Assembly: GCA_002309695.1 (NCBI GenBank)
Contig: DBXV01000009.1
Coordinates: forward strand, 1 to 7,294
Origin: Myxococcales bacterium UBA1203
Lineage (GTDB): Bacteria; Myxococcota; Myxococcia; Myxococcales; UBA5297
Reading direction: 5' to 3'
DNA length: 7,294 nucleotides
A program made the position numbers and the translations under genes. Below are positions 1-5,463 of this stretch, piece after piece (within the stretch, counting starts at the first letter, position 1; each line of letters begins with the position of its first letter). The notes under the pieces were generated by a model. It saw nothing but the letters and a program-made list of their open reading frames with translations. It did no database searches and was not told the origin of the DNA.

Positions 1-374
1 GTGCCGTCCCAATGGTCCGTGTCCACTTTGGCCCCGGCGGCAATCAAAATCTTCAAGGCCTCAAGGTTATTCTTCATCGCGGCCAGATCCAGCGGCGTAA
101 AGTCTCTCTCAGACTTCACATTCACGGGCGTTCCCTGTTGCAAAGCGGCGCGCAGCTTCTCCAGATCGCCGTCATAAGCCGCCTTGAGCAGCGCTTCCGC
201 CGCTTTATCGTTCGAGAACCAGACCGGCGGCTGCAGCGGCGGCCTCTTCTTCGCTACGATTGGTTTCTTCTGCGCCGACGAGGCGTCATCCGCCGCAGCG
301 CTGCCCGTCAGTAAAGTTCCCTGCATAAGCCCTCCCGCGACGAGGGGAATCAGAATCATTTTCGTTTTGTTCAT
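1..374 (-). CDS. Ankyrin-repeat exported protein, N-terminal part (runs off window)
   Basis: The gene begins at ATG 374 and is still open at position 1, so only about 124 residues are visible. Start choice: GGAG lies 8 nt upstream (complement of 383-386). Residues 1-28 look like a type I signal peptide: basic start MNKTK, a hydrophobic stretch, then GSAAA before Asp29 (an A-x-A cleavage site). Its two paralogues have a lipobox Cys at the matching place; this one has none, so a soluble periplasmic product is inferred. A Lys/Pro-rich spacer (about 35-50) is followed by ankyrin-type helices: AAEALLKAAYDGDLEKL, then a repeat with TPLDLAAMKNNLEALKILIAAGAKV, then WDG starting the next. This part closely matches residues ~250-330 of the 772 aa paralogue, including an exact 26-bp DNA block. 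Ankyrin repeats bind proteins; the partner is unknown. Third gene of a co-oriented array. Confidence 0.85.
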   Translation of the reverse strand, partial: MNKTKMILIPLVAGGLMQGTLLTGSAAADDASSAQKKPIVAKKRPPLQPPVWFSNDKAAEALLKAAYDGDLEKLRAALQQGTPVNVKSERDFTPLDLAAMKNNLEALKILIAAGAKVDTDHWDG

Positions 375-417
375 GGATGAATCTCCAGTGTTGGGCCCTC
401 TCCGGCTCTGACGGGCC
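375..417 (-). repeat. Duplicated 5' leader, copy 1
   Basis: The 43 bp immediately upstream of the partial ankyrin gene match 1752-1794, upstream of the 391 aa ankyrin gene, with 2 mismatches. The block includes the ribosome binding site and the outer end of the inverted-repeat element (CCCTCTC at 396-402). The identity stops at the next hairpin. This supports duplication of the start region together with the element. Confidence 0.85.
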
Positions 418-509
418 GCCTCTCCTAACGGGCGAGGCATGATTATTATTCACTGACTTTCTTTAATTATTTCCTGGCTCCCTCTTTGGGGGAACCACAC
501 CGAGATGGG
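396..509. mobile_element. Short inverted-end element, copy 1 (MITE-like, decayed)
   Basis: About 114 bp fill most of the gap between two ankyrin genes. The left end is CCCTCTC (396-402) followed by a hairpin with arms GCCTC (418-422) and GAGGC (434-438). The right end has an imperfect hairpin with arms 476-484 and 488-496 around a TTT loop, then a degenerate GAGATGGG (502-509), the inverted counterpart of CCCTCTC. The middle is AT-rich (about 440-472). The architecture matches the copies at 1773-1905 and 5008-5306, but this one has the most mismatches. No transposase gene and no clear target-site duplication are seen. It lies in the leader of the gene starting at 374, so its hairpins would be in that mRNA if transcription starts upstream. 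Mobility is inferred from repetition only. Confidence 0.6.
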
Positions 510-513
510 CGGC

Positions 514-571
514 CACACAGGGCCACGCCTACCCGGCAATCTCCCCTTGGACGACTACAGCACACAGGGCC
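514..571. repeat. Two direct copies of CACACAGGGCC
   Basis: CACACAGGGCC occurs at 514-524 and 561-571, 47 bp apart, just beyond the stop codon of the 391 aa ankyrin gene. The first copy can form a hairpin with GGCG near 510-513 and CGCC near 526-529. Reading on the minus strand, the second copy begins right after the gene's TAG. They may be remnants of another intergenic repeat family. Confidence 0.5.
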
Positions 572-575
572 GTCC

Positions 576-1751
576 CTACTTTGCCCCCGCCGCCTTCAAT
601 AATCCTTTGATTTCATCTGTTTTGGCCATGTCCAGCGCCGTCTTCCCATCATTGTCTTTGGCATTCACGTCGGCTTTGGCCTCGATGAGCGCACGAACCA
701 CGTCGGCCATACCGCCGAGGCTGGCCACCATCAGCGCCGTCTTTCCATCCTTGTACTTCGCATTCACGTCAGCTTTGGCCGCGATGAGCGCTTTCACAGC
801 GTCGATCTTGCCTCTTTCAGCTGACATCATGAGCGGCGTCGCCCCATCCTCGTCCTTTGCATTGACGTCCGCCCCGGCGGCGATGAGCTGCTTCACCACC
901 TCCACGCGGCCCCATGCCGACGCCTCCATCAGCGCCGAGGATTCGTCTTTGCTGCGTGCATTCACATCTGCACCGCTCTTGAGGAGCATCTCCACCAATT
1001 CACGGGCGCCCTTCTGTGCGGCCATCATCAGAATGGTCATGCCGTTTTCGTCCTGCGCATTGACGTCGGCGCCGGCATCGATGAGCAGTTTCGCGATTCC
1101 CGCATTGCCCCGGGCGGCAGCGATCGTCAGAGCCGTGCCTTTCCGCGACACCATCTTCACATCCGCGCCGGCGGCCGTCAGCAGCCGAACCGTTTCCAGA
1201 TCATCAAAAAAGACCGCAACCATCAGCGCATCGCCGCCCACGGAACCTTTTCCGCTGCTGCTTGTATTGCTGTTGCTTGGAAGATTCAGGTCGGCACCCG
1301 CATCGAGGAGCTGCTTCAGAATCTCCGCATTCATCGTGAGCAGCGCCGTGTTCCCGTAATTGTCCTGCGCGACGACGTCGGCTTTGGCGGCGATGAGCTC
1401 GCGCACCACGTCAGGATGGTTGTTCGTGGCGGCAAGCAGCATGGCCGAGCTTCCGTCCTTGTCCCGTGCATTCACGTCCGCCCCGGCGGCGATGAGCTGG
1501 CGCACCATGTCGAGGTTTCCGGCCCCTGCCGCCTCCATCAGCGGCGTCGTGCCATTCTCGTCTCCGTCCTTGCCCTTTGCCTCATCAGCGCTCTCGGCCG
1601 CCGTTCCGTCTGCTGCGGTCTGTGACTTCGCGGCTGCCTCGCTGTCGCCGGCAGGCTGAACAGCGCCGCTCTGGCTGTGAGCGCATCCGGCACTTCCCAA
1701 CAAAAGTCCTCCGGCGAGACAGGCGGTCAGGATTATTTTCGTCGTATTCAT
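576..1751 (-). CDS. Ankyrin-repeat lipoprotein (391 aa)
   Basis: Starts at ATG 1751 with AGGAGA 7 nt upstream (complement of 1759-1764) and ends at TAG 576-578. Residues 1-23 are a lipoprotein signal peptide, MNTTK then a hydrophobic core, ending in the lipobox GSAGC with Cys23 as the lipidated residue; Ala24 follows. Residues 24-64 are an Ala/Ser/Asp/Gly-rich linker. From about residue 65 to the end there are nine ankyrin repeats and a C-terminal cap, with clear consensus pieces such as DGKTALMVASLGG and LIAAGADVNA. The third repeat is short and is followed by a Ser/Asn/Gly loop (NSNTSSSGKGS). The product should be a membrane-anchored, periplasm-facing protein-binding solenoid; partner unknown. 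It sits 179 bp downstream of the 772 aa paralogue with an inverted-end element between. An in-frame ATG at 1850 would translate the element and bury the signal peptide, so it was not used. Confidence 0.92.
   Translation of the reverse strand: MNTTKIILTACLAGGLLLGSAGCAHSQSGAVQPAGDSEAAAKSQTAADGTAAESADEAKGKDGDENGTTPLMEAAGAGNLDMVRQLIAAGADVNARDKDGSSAMLLAATNNHPDVVRELIAAKADVVAQDNYGNTALLTMNAEILKQLLDAGADLNLPSNSNTSSSGKGSVGGDALMVAVFFDDLETVRLLTAAGADVKMVSRKGTALTIAAARGNAGIAKLLIDAGADVNAQDENGMTILMMAAQKGARELVEMLLKSGADVNARSKDESSALMEASAWGRVEVVKQLIAAGADVNAKDEDGATPLMMSAERGKIDAVKALIAAKADVNAKYKDGKTALMVASLGGMADVVRALIEAKADVNAKDNDGKTALDMAKTDEIKGLLKAAGAK
865..1499. repeat. Exact 26-bp ankyrin-coding repeats within the 391 aa gene
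   Basis: Positions 865-890 and 1474-1499 are identical over 26 bp. Both encode the helix-loop part of an ankyrin repeat, Q-L-I-A-A-G-A-D-V. Identity at synonymous positions goes beyond what protein conservation requires and suggests recent duplication or gene conversion among repeats. Confidence 0.7.
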
Positions 1752-1794
1752 GGGTGAATCTCCTGTGTTGGGCCCTCTCCGGCTCTGACGGGCC
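1752..1794 (-). repeat. Duplicated 5' leader, copy 2
   Basis: The 43 bp upstream of the 391 aa ankyrin gene match 375-417 with 2 mismatches. The block carries the ribosome binding site (complement of 1759-1764) and the outer end of the adjoining element (CCCTCTC 1773-1779). The corresponding leader of the 772 aa gene is unrelated in sequence. Confidence 0.85.
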
Positions 1795-1905
1795 AACTCT
1801 TTCAATGGGGGAGGCAAGGGCATGTTTGAATAGAAGTGCATTACTTCCAAAACCTGGCTCCTCCTGTGGGGGAGCTGTCAGCGCCGGAGGCGATGACTGA
1901 GAGGG
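1773..1905. mobile_element. Short inverted-end element, copy 2 (MITE-like)
   Basis: About 133 bp between two ankyrin genes. The outer ends are CCCTCTC (1773-1779) and its exact inverse GAGAGGG (1899-1905). The right end holds a hairpin with arms 1857-1864 and 1868-1875 (one G-T pair) around TGT, then a second, CGCC-GGA-GGCG, at about 1883-1892. The left-end hairpins are degenerate. Internal sequence 1813-1844 (GGCAAGGGCAT...TTGAA...CATTAC) resembles 5055-5085 of the large copy, supporting common descent. No coding capacity is seen. The element would form part of the leader of the gene starting at 1751. Confidence 0.7.
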
Positions 1906-1930
1906 TAAGGCGTCGCCCCCGGAATTACCC

Positions 1931-4249
1931 CTACTTCGCCCCCGCCTTCTCCAGCAGCGCTTTCACCTTGTCGCTCCGGGTCACCGAAAGCGGCGTCCGT
2001 CCCTCATTGTCCTTTACGTTCACGTCGGCTTTGGCCTCGATGAGCATCTTCACAACGGCATGATTCCCGGTGTCGGCGGCGATATGCAGCGCCGAGGCGC
2101 CGTTGCGCTTGTTCTGCGCGTTCACGTCGGCCCCGGCCTGGATAATCTTCTGAATCACCTTGAGCGGCTCATTGGGATCGCTGCCGCCCGTCACAAAGGT
2201 GGGAATGGCAAAAATCAGCGGGGTGAAGCCGTTCTTATTGGCAATTTTCACATCCGCCCCTGCGTCGAGGAGGGCGTCGGCAATTTTCCAATGCTGACTT
2301 TCGAGGGCCCAGAAGATGGCCGTCCATCCGTCGCTCACCCGCACTGCGTTCACGTCAGCTTTGGCGGCCAAAAGCAGCTTCACGTTTTCAATCCGGCCTT
2401 TGTCGGCCGCCCGCATCAGCGGCGTCACGCCGTCGTCGTCCGCCGTTTTGGCATCCGCCCCGGCCTGGAGGAGCACGCTGATGAGCTCCGGATTCTCCTG
2501 CCCGGCCACGAAATTGAGGGCCGTCCGCCCGTCTTTGTAGCGGGCGTTCACGTCGGCCTTCGCGGCAAGCAGCAGCTTCACATTCTCAATCATCCCGGCG
2601 TCGGCAGCGCCCAGAAGCGGCGTCGCGCCCGTGGGGCTTGCATGATTCACGTCCGCGCCCGCATCGAGGAGCATTTTCACCAGCGCCCCGGCGTCTTTCA
2701 TCTGGGCGGCAGGCCCCAGCGCCACAAAGCCGTCCTTGTTGGCGTGGTTCACATCGGCCCCGGCTTTGATGAACATCATGGCGTGATCCGCTTTCTTCTT
2801 ATCGAGGGCCACCAGAAGCGGCGTCCAGCCATTGTCATCGGCGCGGTTCACATCGGCACCGGCGGCGATGAGCAGCCCGGCGATTTCCGTGGTGCGGTTC
2901 GAGGCTGCGGCATGAATGAGGGGCGTCGTCCCGCCTGAGTGACCGGCCTTTTTGCGCAGTTTGGTCTCAGCCGGAATCACCTTGTTCACGTCGGCACCGG
3001 CCGCGATCAGCGCCTTCACAATCTCGGTGTGGCCGTACATCACGGCGTAATGCAGGGGCGTCCAGCCAATCGCGTCATCCTGCGCGTTCACATCGGCACC
3101 GGCGGCGATGAGCATATTCACCGCCTTCAACGCTCCCTCCGACATGCAGGCCACCTCAAGGGCCGTCGTGCCGGTGTCGTCGCGGGCGTTCACATCCGCC
3201 CCGGCGTCAATCAACAGCTTCACCACCTCCGCGTGGGTATCGCTCCGGCTGCACCCCTGGAGCGGCGTATGGCCATTGTTGTCCTTCGCGTTCACGTTGG
3301 CCTTCGCGGCAATCAAAATCTTCACCGCCTCCGGGTGATTCCCGACCGCCGCCAGGTTCAGCGCCGTAAAGCCTCTCTCCGACTTCGCCTCCACGGGCGT
3401 TCCCTTGGCCAGAGCGACCTTGAGGTCGTCCAGACTGCCGTCAAATGCCGCCTTGAGCAGCGCTTCCGCCGCCGGGTCATCCGGCATGGCCCAGGCAGGC
3501 TTCACCGGCGGTATCGCCATGGGCGCGTCCTGCGATGCCGGATTGCCATCCGCCGCTGCCCGGTTTGCCTCTCCTCCGGTCAGGGCGTCCAGAATATCCT
3601 TGGTCTTTTCCCGCCAGAGGCCTTCCGCCGACTCGCCTTCCTTGTCCTCCAGCCTGGGATTGGCCCCGGCCTTGAGGAGCAGCTTCTCCAGCTCCGTGTC
3701 CTCATCTCTGGCCGCGAACAGGAGCGCGTAATCACCGTCTTTGGACTGATGGTTCACGTCGGCCCCGGCCTTGAGCAGCGCCTCGACGAGCGCCCGCCGC
3801 GTTCCCTTGATGTCGCCCTCACTGCTCAGCATCGCCATGAGCAGCGGCGATCCCCCGCTCTTTTCGCTCAGATTCACATCGGCCCCGCCGGCGATGAGCG
3901 CCTTCACCACCTCGACGCTGCCCTTCTGGACGGCGATCAAAAGCGCCGTCATGCCGTCGTCACTTCGCGCCGCGTTCACATCCGCGCCCTGCTGGATGAG
4001 CTCGGTCACGGCCTGAACGTCATTCTTCAGCACCGCGCGCATCAGCGGCGTCAGCTCCTCTTCGCCCGCCGGATTCACCCCGGCCTTTGACTCCGGACTT
4101 GAGGCAGCCTTCTGAACTTCACCCGCGCCGTCAGCCGCAGGCGCCTTTTCCGGCGCCTTTCCGGGACACCCTGCGCTGCCGATCAAAAGTCCACCGGCGA
4201 GGAGGGATGAGAGAATCATCTTCGTCTTGTTGGCCGTCTTCTTCGTCAT
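1931..4249 (-). CDS. Large ankyrin-repeat lipoprotein (772 aa, two ankyrin blocks)
   Basis: Starts at ATG 4249 with AAGGAA 7 nt upstream (complement of 4257-4262) and ends at TAG 1931-1933. The signal peptide ends in the lipobox IGSAGC, with Cys28 followed by Pro. After a Pro/Ala/Gly-rich linker (29-63) comes ankyrin block I (about 64-225), four good repeats and a degenerate fifth. A second linker rich in Ala and Pro (about 225-258) leads to block II (about 259-772), roughly fourteen repeats and a C-terminal cap ending EKAGAK, much like the KAAGAK end of the 391 aa paralogue. Several repeats carry insertions, for example before HSGGTTPL and after IFAIPTF. Block II begins with a segment (AAEALLKAAFDG...) homologous to the partial gene at 1-374, so the protein looks like a fusion of two ankyrin proteins. 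Inferred role: anchored protein-binding scaffold in the cell envelope. An in-frame ATG at 4291 has no ribosome binding site. Confidence 0.93.
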   Translation of the reverse strand: MTKKTANKTKMILSSLLAGGLLIGSAGCPGKAPEKAPAADGAGEVQKAASSPESKAGVNPAGEEELTPLMRAVLKNDVQAVTELIQQGADVNAARSDDGMTALLIAVQKGSVEVVKALIAGGADVNLSEKSGGSPLLMAMLSSEGDIKGTRRALVEALLKAGADVNHQSKDGDYALLFAARDEDTELEKLLLKAGANPRLEDKEGESAEGLWREKTKDILDALTGGEANRAAADGNPASQDAPMAIPPVKPAWAMPDDPAAEALLKAAFDGSLDDLKVALAKGTPVEAKSERGFTALNLAAVGNHPEAVKILIAAKANVNAKDNNGHTPLQGCSRSDTHAEVVKLLIDAGADVNARDDTGTTALEVACMSEGALKAVNMLIAAGADVNAQDDAIGWTPLHYAVMYGHTEIVKALIAAGADVNKVIPAETKLRKKAGHSGGTTPLIHAAASNRTTEIAGLLIAAGADVNRADDNGWTPLLVALDKKKADHAMMFIKAGADVNHANKDGFVALGPAAQMKDAGALVKMLLDAGADVNHASPTGATPLLGAADAGMIENVKLLLAAKADVNARYKDGRTALNFVAGQENPELISVLLQAGADAKTADDDGVTPLMRAADKGRIENVKLLLAAKADVNAVRVSDGWTAIFWALESQHWKIADALLDAGADVKIANKNGFTPLIFAIPTFVTGGSDPNEPLKVIQKIIQAGADVNAQNKRNGASALHIAADTGNHAVVKMLIEAKADVNVKDNEGRTPLSVTRSDKVKALLEKAGAK
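2846..3114. repeat. Exact 29-bp ankyrin-coding repeats within the 772 aa gene
   Basis: Positions 2846-2874 and 3086-3114 are identical over 29 bp, 240 bp apart. Both encode the stretch LLIAAGADVN or MLIAAGADVN of neighbouring ankyrin repeats. They are potential sites of in-frame recombination that would change repeat number. Confidence 0.7.
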
Positions 4250-4560
4250 GGTTGTGTTCCTTGTCGGTTGGGTCAGTGGGGCATGCCCCATTGTCGGACG
4301 TAAAATCTTCTGAATCGGGCCATCTTTCGCCCCTTGCGGGGCACGCCTTCCAGGCAGGAATGCCCTATAGATGCAGGAGGGAACGAAAATTCAGCACATC
4401 GGCACCTTTAACGCTCCACAGAGTGATGCGCGGGGCAGGCGCCCATGCCGTTTCCTGTACATCTGTCAACGCATTCTGTGCTGGTTCGTCGGTTGATTCG
4501 TCCCAGGTGCCCGACTAGGAGGCGCCGCTTTTTTTCAGGCTTTGTGAAGGAGCCCCCGCC
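4250..4560. promoter_or_regulatory. Divergent intergenic region between ankyrin gene and queD
   Basis: These 311 bp separate two divergently transcribed genes and so must hold promoters for both. I found no convincing pair of -35 and -10 hexamers. Visible structure: a perfect 12-bp palindrome GGGGCATGCCCC (4278-4289), 29 bp upstream of the ankyrin start; a hairpin GCCCC-TTGC-GGGGC (4329-4342) that might be a decayed end of the inverted-end element; and a terminator-like hairpin near queD, listed separately. Confidence 0.4.
4506..4535 (+). terminator. Intrinsic terminator-like hairpin in queD leader
   Basis: GGTGCC (4506-4511) can pair with GGCGCC (4521-4526), six pairs including one G-U, around a 9-nt loop. 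Two bases later comes a run of seven T (4529-4535). It lies 25 bp before the queD start codon on the same strand, where it could act as an attenuator. The stem is short, so it may be chance. Confidence 0.3.
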
Positions 4561-4914
4561 ATGCGCATGGATGTCGAATTCAACTTCTGCTGTGCCCACC
4601 TGCTGCCCAACTACGACGGCATTTGCAGCCGCCTCCACGGCCATCACTACCGAATGATGATTTCCGTCGCCGGCACGCCCGACCCCCATACGGGGATGAT
4701 TATCGACTTCGAGGAGGTCCGGCAGGTGGTCACGGACCGCGTCCTGTCCCTGGTTGATCACCGTTATCTCAACGACATTCCGGGGCTGGAAAACCCCACG
4801 GCGGAACACATGGTCGTGCTTTTTTGGGGGCGCCTGAAAGATGTCCTTCCCGGCCTGTGTGAGATTCGCCTGTGGGAAACTCCGGAGTATTCCATCGTTT
4901 ACAATGGAGACTGA
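4561..4914 (+). CDS. queD: 6-carboxy-5,6,7,8-tetrahydropterin synthase (QueD/PTPS family)
   Basis: Cytoplasmic enzyme converting 7,8-dihydroneopterin triphosphate to 6-carboxy-tetrahydropterin, an early step toward 7-deazaguanines (queuosine of tRNA, or DNA 7-deazaguanine modifications). At 117 aa it has the family's usual length. Zinc ligands are visible as His13 (CCAHLLP) and His26/His28 (CSRLHGHHY); Cys22 is the catalytic Cys of the CxxxHGH motif. Downstream motifs are DPHTGMIIDF (41-50), VDHRYLNDIPGLENPT (65-80, with Asp66/His67 of the active site) and Glu106 in LWET, which matches the pterin-anchoring Glu. The order and wording of these motifs closely follow E. coli QueD as I remember it. 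The start is fixed by AAGGAG (4547-4552), 8 nt upstream. No other queuosine gene lies in the window, so it stands alone here. The extra Cys10-Cys11 before His13 is unusual. Confidence 0.93.
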   Translation: MRMDVEFNFCCAHLLPNYDGICSRLHGHHYRMMISVAGTPDPHTGMIIDFEEVRQVVTDRVLSLVDHRYLNDIPGLENPTAEHMVVLFWGRLKDVLPGLCEIRLWETPEYSIVYNGD

Positions 4915-5007
4915 ACAACGGACCTGCCCGGCGAACATGAATGTAAGGTTATTTGTTTTATGACATTCACCCGAAGGGGCAGCCCTGGGGGGACGGACGA
5001 AATCAAT

Positions 5008-5306
5008 CCCTCTCCGTCGCCGCCGTGGGCGGCGCCACCTCCCCCAAAGGGGGAGGCACGGGGCATTTGAAAGGCAGGGTATTACATAGAACAGCATTAA
5101 AAGGCCACCTATCCTCCCATGATATTGATATAACAATATCCCAAATATGTTTGGCGTCCTACTCGCCATGATATTGTTATAAAGAATATCAAATTAAGAG
5201 CACTTGGCCCCCCCCCTCCCACCTTGATATTGTTACAACAATATCGAATTAAAAAAATACTTGGCTCCCCCTTTGGGGGAGCTGTCAGCGAAGCTGACTG
5301 AGAGGG
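5008..5306. mobile_element. Inverted-end element, large copy 3 (MITE-like)
   Basis: About 299 bp in the gap between queD and the thioesterase gene. The outer ends are CCCTCTC (5008-5014) and the exact inverse GAGAGGG (5300-5306). Each end carries two hairpins in mirrored order. On the left: arms 5018-5024 and 5028-5034 (7 bp, GTG loop), then arms 5038-5045 and 5049-5056 (8 bp, AAA loop). On the right: arms 5264-5271 and 5275-5282 (8 bp, TTT loop), then GTCAGC-GAA-GCTGAC (5284-5298). It has no open reading frame of note and no obvious target-site duplication. Compared with the 133-bp copy at 1773-1905 it has about 170 extra bp (about 5086-5255) containing a palindrome array. The paired hairpins may also end transcription from queD. 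Confidence 0.75.
5121..5245. repeat. Three tandem palindromic units (GATATTG...CAATATC)
   Basis: Palindromes lie at 5121-5140 (7-bp arms, 6-nt centre), 5170-5190 (6-bp arms) and 5226-5245 (9-bp arms around AC, GATATTGTTACAACAATATC). Centres are about 50 and 55 bp apart. Each palindrome is followed by an A/T-rich tract and TTGGC (5151-5155, 5204-5208, 5261-5265), so the whole unit is repeated, not only the palindrome; a fragment of a further unit may precede the first (5096-5120). The last unit runs straight into the right end of the host element. They could be binding sites for a dimeric regulator or RNA hairpins; no dedicated binding protein is encoded in the window. Confidence 0.8.
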
Positions 5307-5463
5307 TGCGCAGCCGGAGGGCTAAAAGTGGATGAGGTCATTTCATTTATTTTTTTGTTTATTTTCTCCTCCCTCCCGCCTGTATGGCCGCCCGAAATGT
5401 CCCCCCTGATAAGGATGAAAAGAATACAGCCCGCGTAACCCCCAAAAATGGAGTCCCCCAAAA
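5307..5463. other. Leader region of the thioesterase gene, no gene seen
   Basis: This stretch between the large element and the thioesterase start has a T-rich run (about 5341-5367) followed by C/T-rich and C-rich sequence. I see no convincing promoter hexamers and no credible reading frame. It ends in a 12-bp direct repeat CCCCCAAAAATG at 5439-5450 and 5455-5466; the second copy contains the start codon. Confidence 0.45.

Larger units (their letters stand above)
178..3472. repeat. 26-bp exact match between the partial and the 772 aa ankyrin genes
   Basis: Positions 178-203 and 3447-3472 are identical over 26 bp; both encode the AAEALLKAA segment. The flanking 190 bp are also clearly related (1-203 against about 3270-3472), marking a shared module in the two genes. 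Confidence 0.75.

Noticed and set aside
505..1359. Long plus-strand open frames opposite the ankyrin genes (also 1360-1659, 2060-2938, 2939-4090)
   Set aside because: They are antisense to well-supported ankyrin repeats, and their periodic Ser/Ala/Thr- or Arg/His-rich sequence is the mirror of the ankyrin codons; no ribosome binding site or family match.
1752..1850. N-terminal extension of the 391 aa ankyrin gene to ATG 1850
   Set aside because: It would translate the inverted-end element and put 33 residues before a clear lipoprotein signal peptide; ATG 1751 has a good ribosome binding site.
4250..4291. Start of the 772 aa gene at ATG 4291
   Set aside because: It adds 14 residues before the signal peptide and has no ribosome binding site, while ATG 4249 has AAGGAA at 7 nt.
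4440..4560. preQ1 riboswitch before queD
   Set aside because: The aptamer hairpin with C-rich loop and the A-rich tail ending near the ribosome binding site are not visible; only a terminator-like hairpin was kept.
4408..5169. 253-codon minus-strand frame
   Set aside because: It is antisense to queD and runs into the inverted-end element; composition is Arg-rich and no family is recognisable.
5121..5245. CRISPR array
   Set aside because: The three repeats differ, are palindromic, and the intervening sequences of 29 and 35 nt are related to each other; no cas gene is present.
5001..5313. Target-site duplication flanking the large element
   Set aside because: The left flank (ends AATCAAT) and right flank (starts TGCGCAG) share no obvious direct repeat, so recent transposition cannot be claimed.
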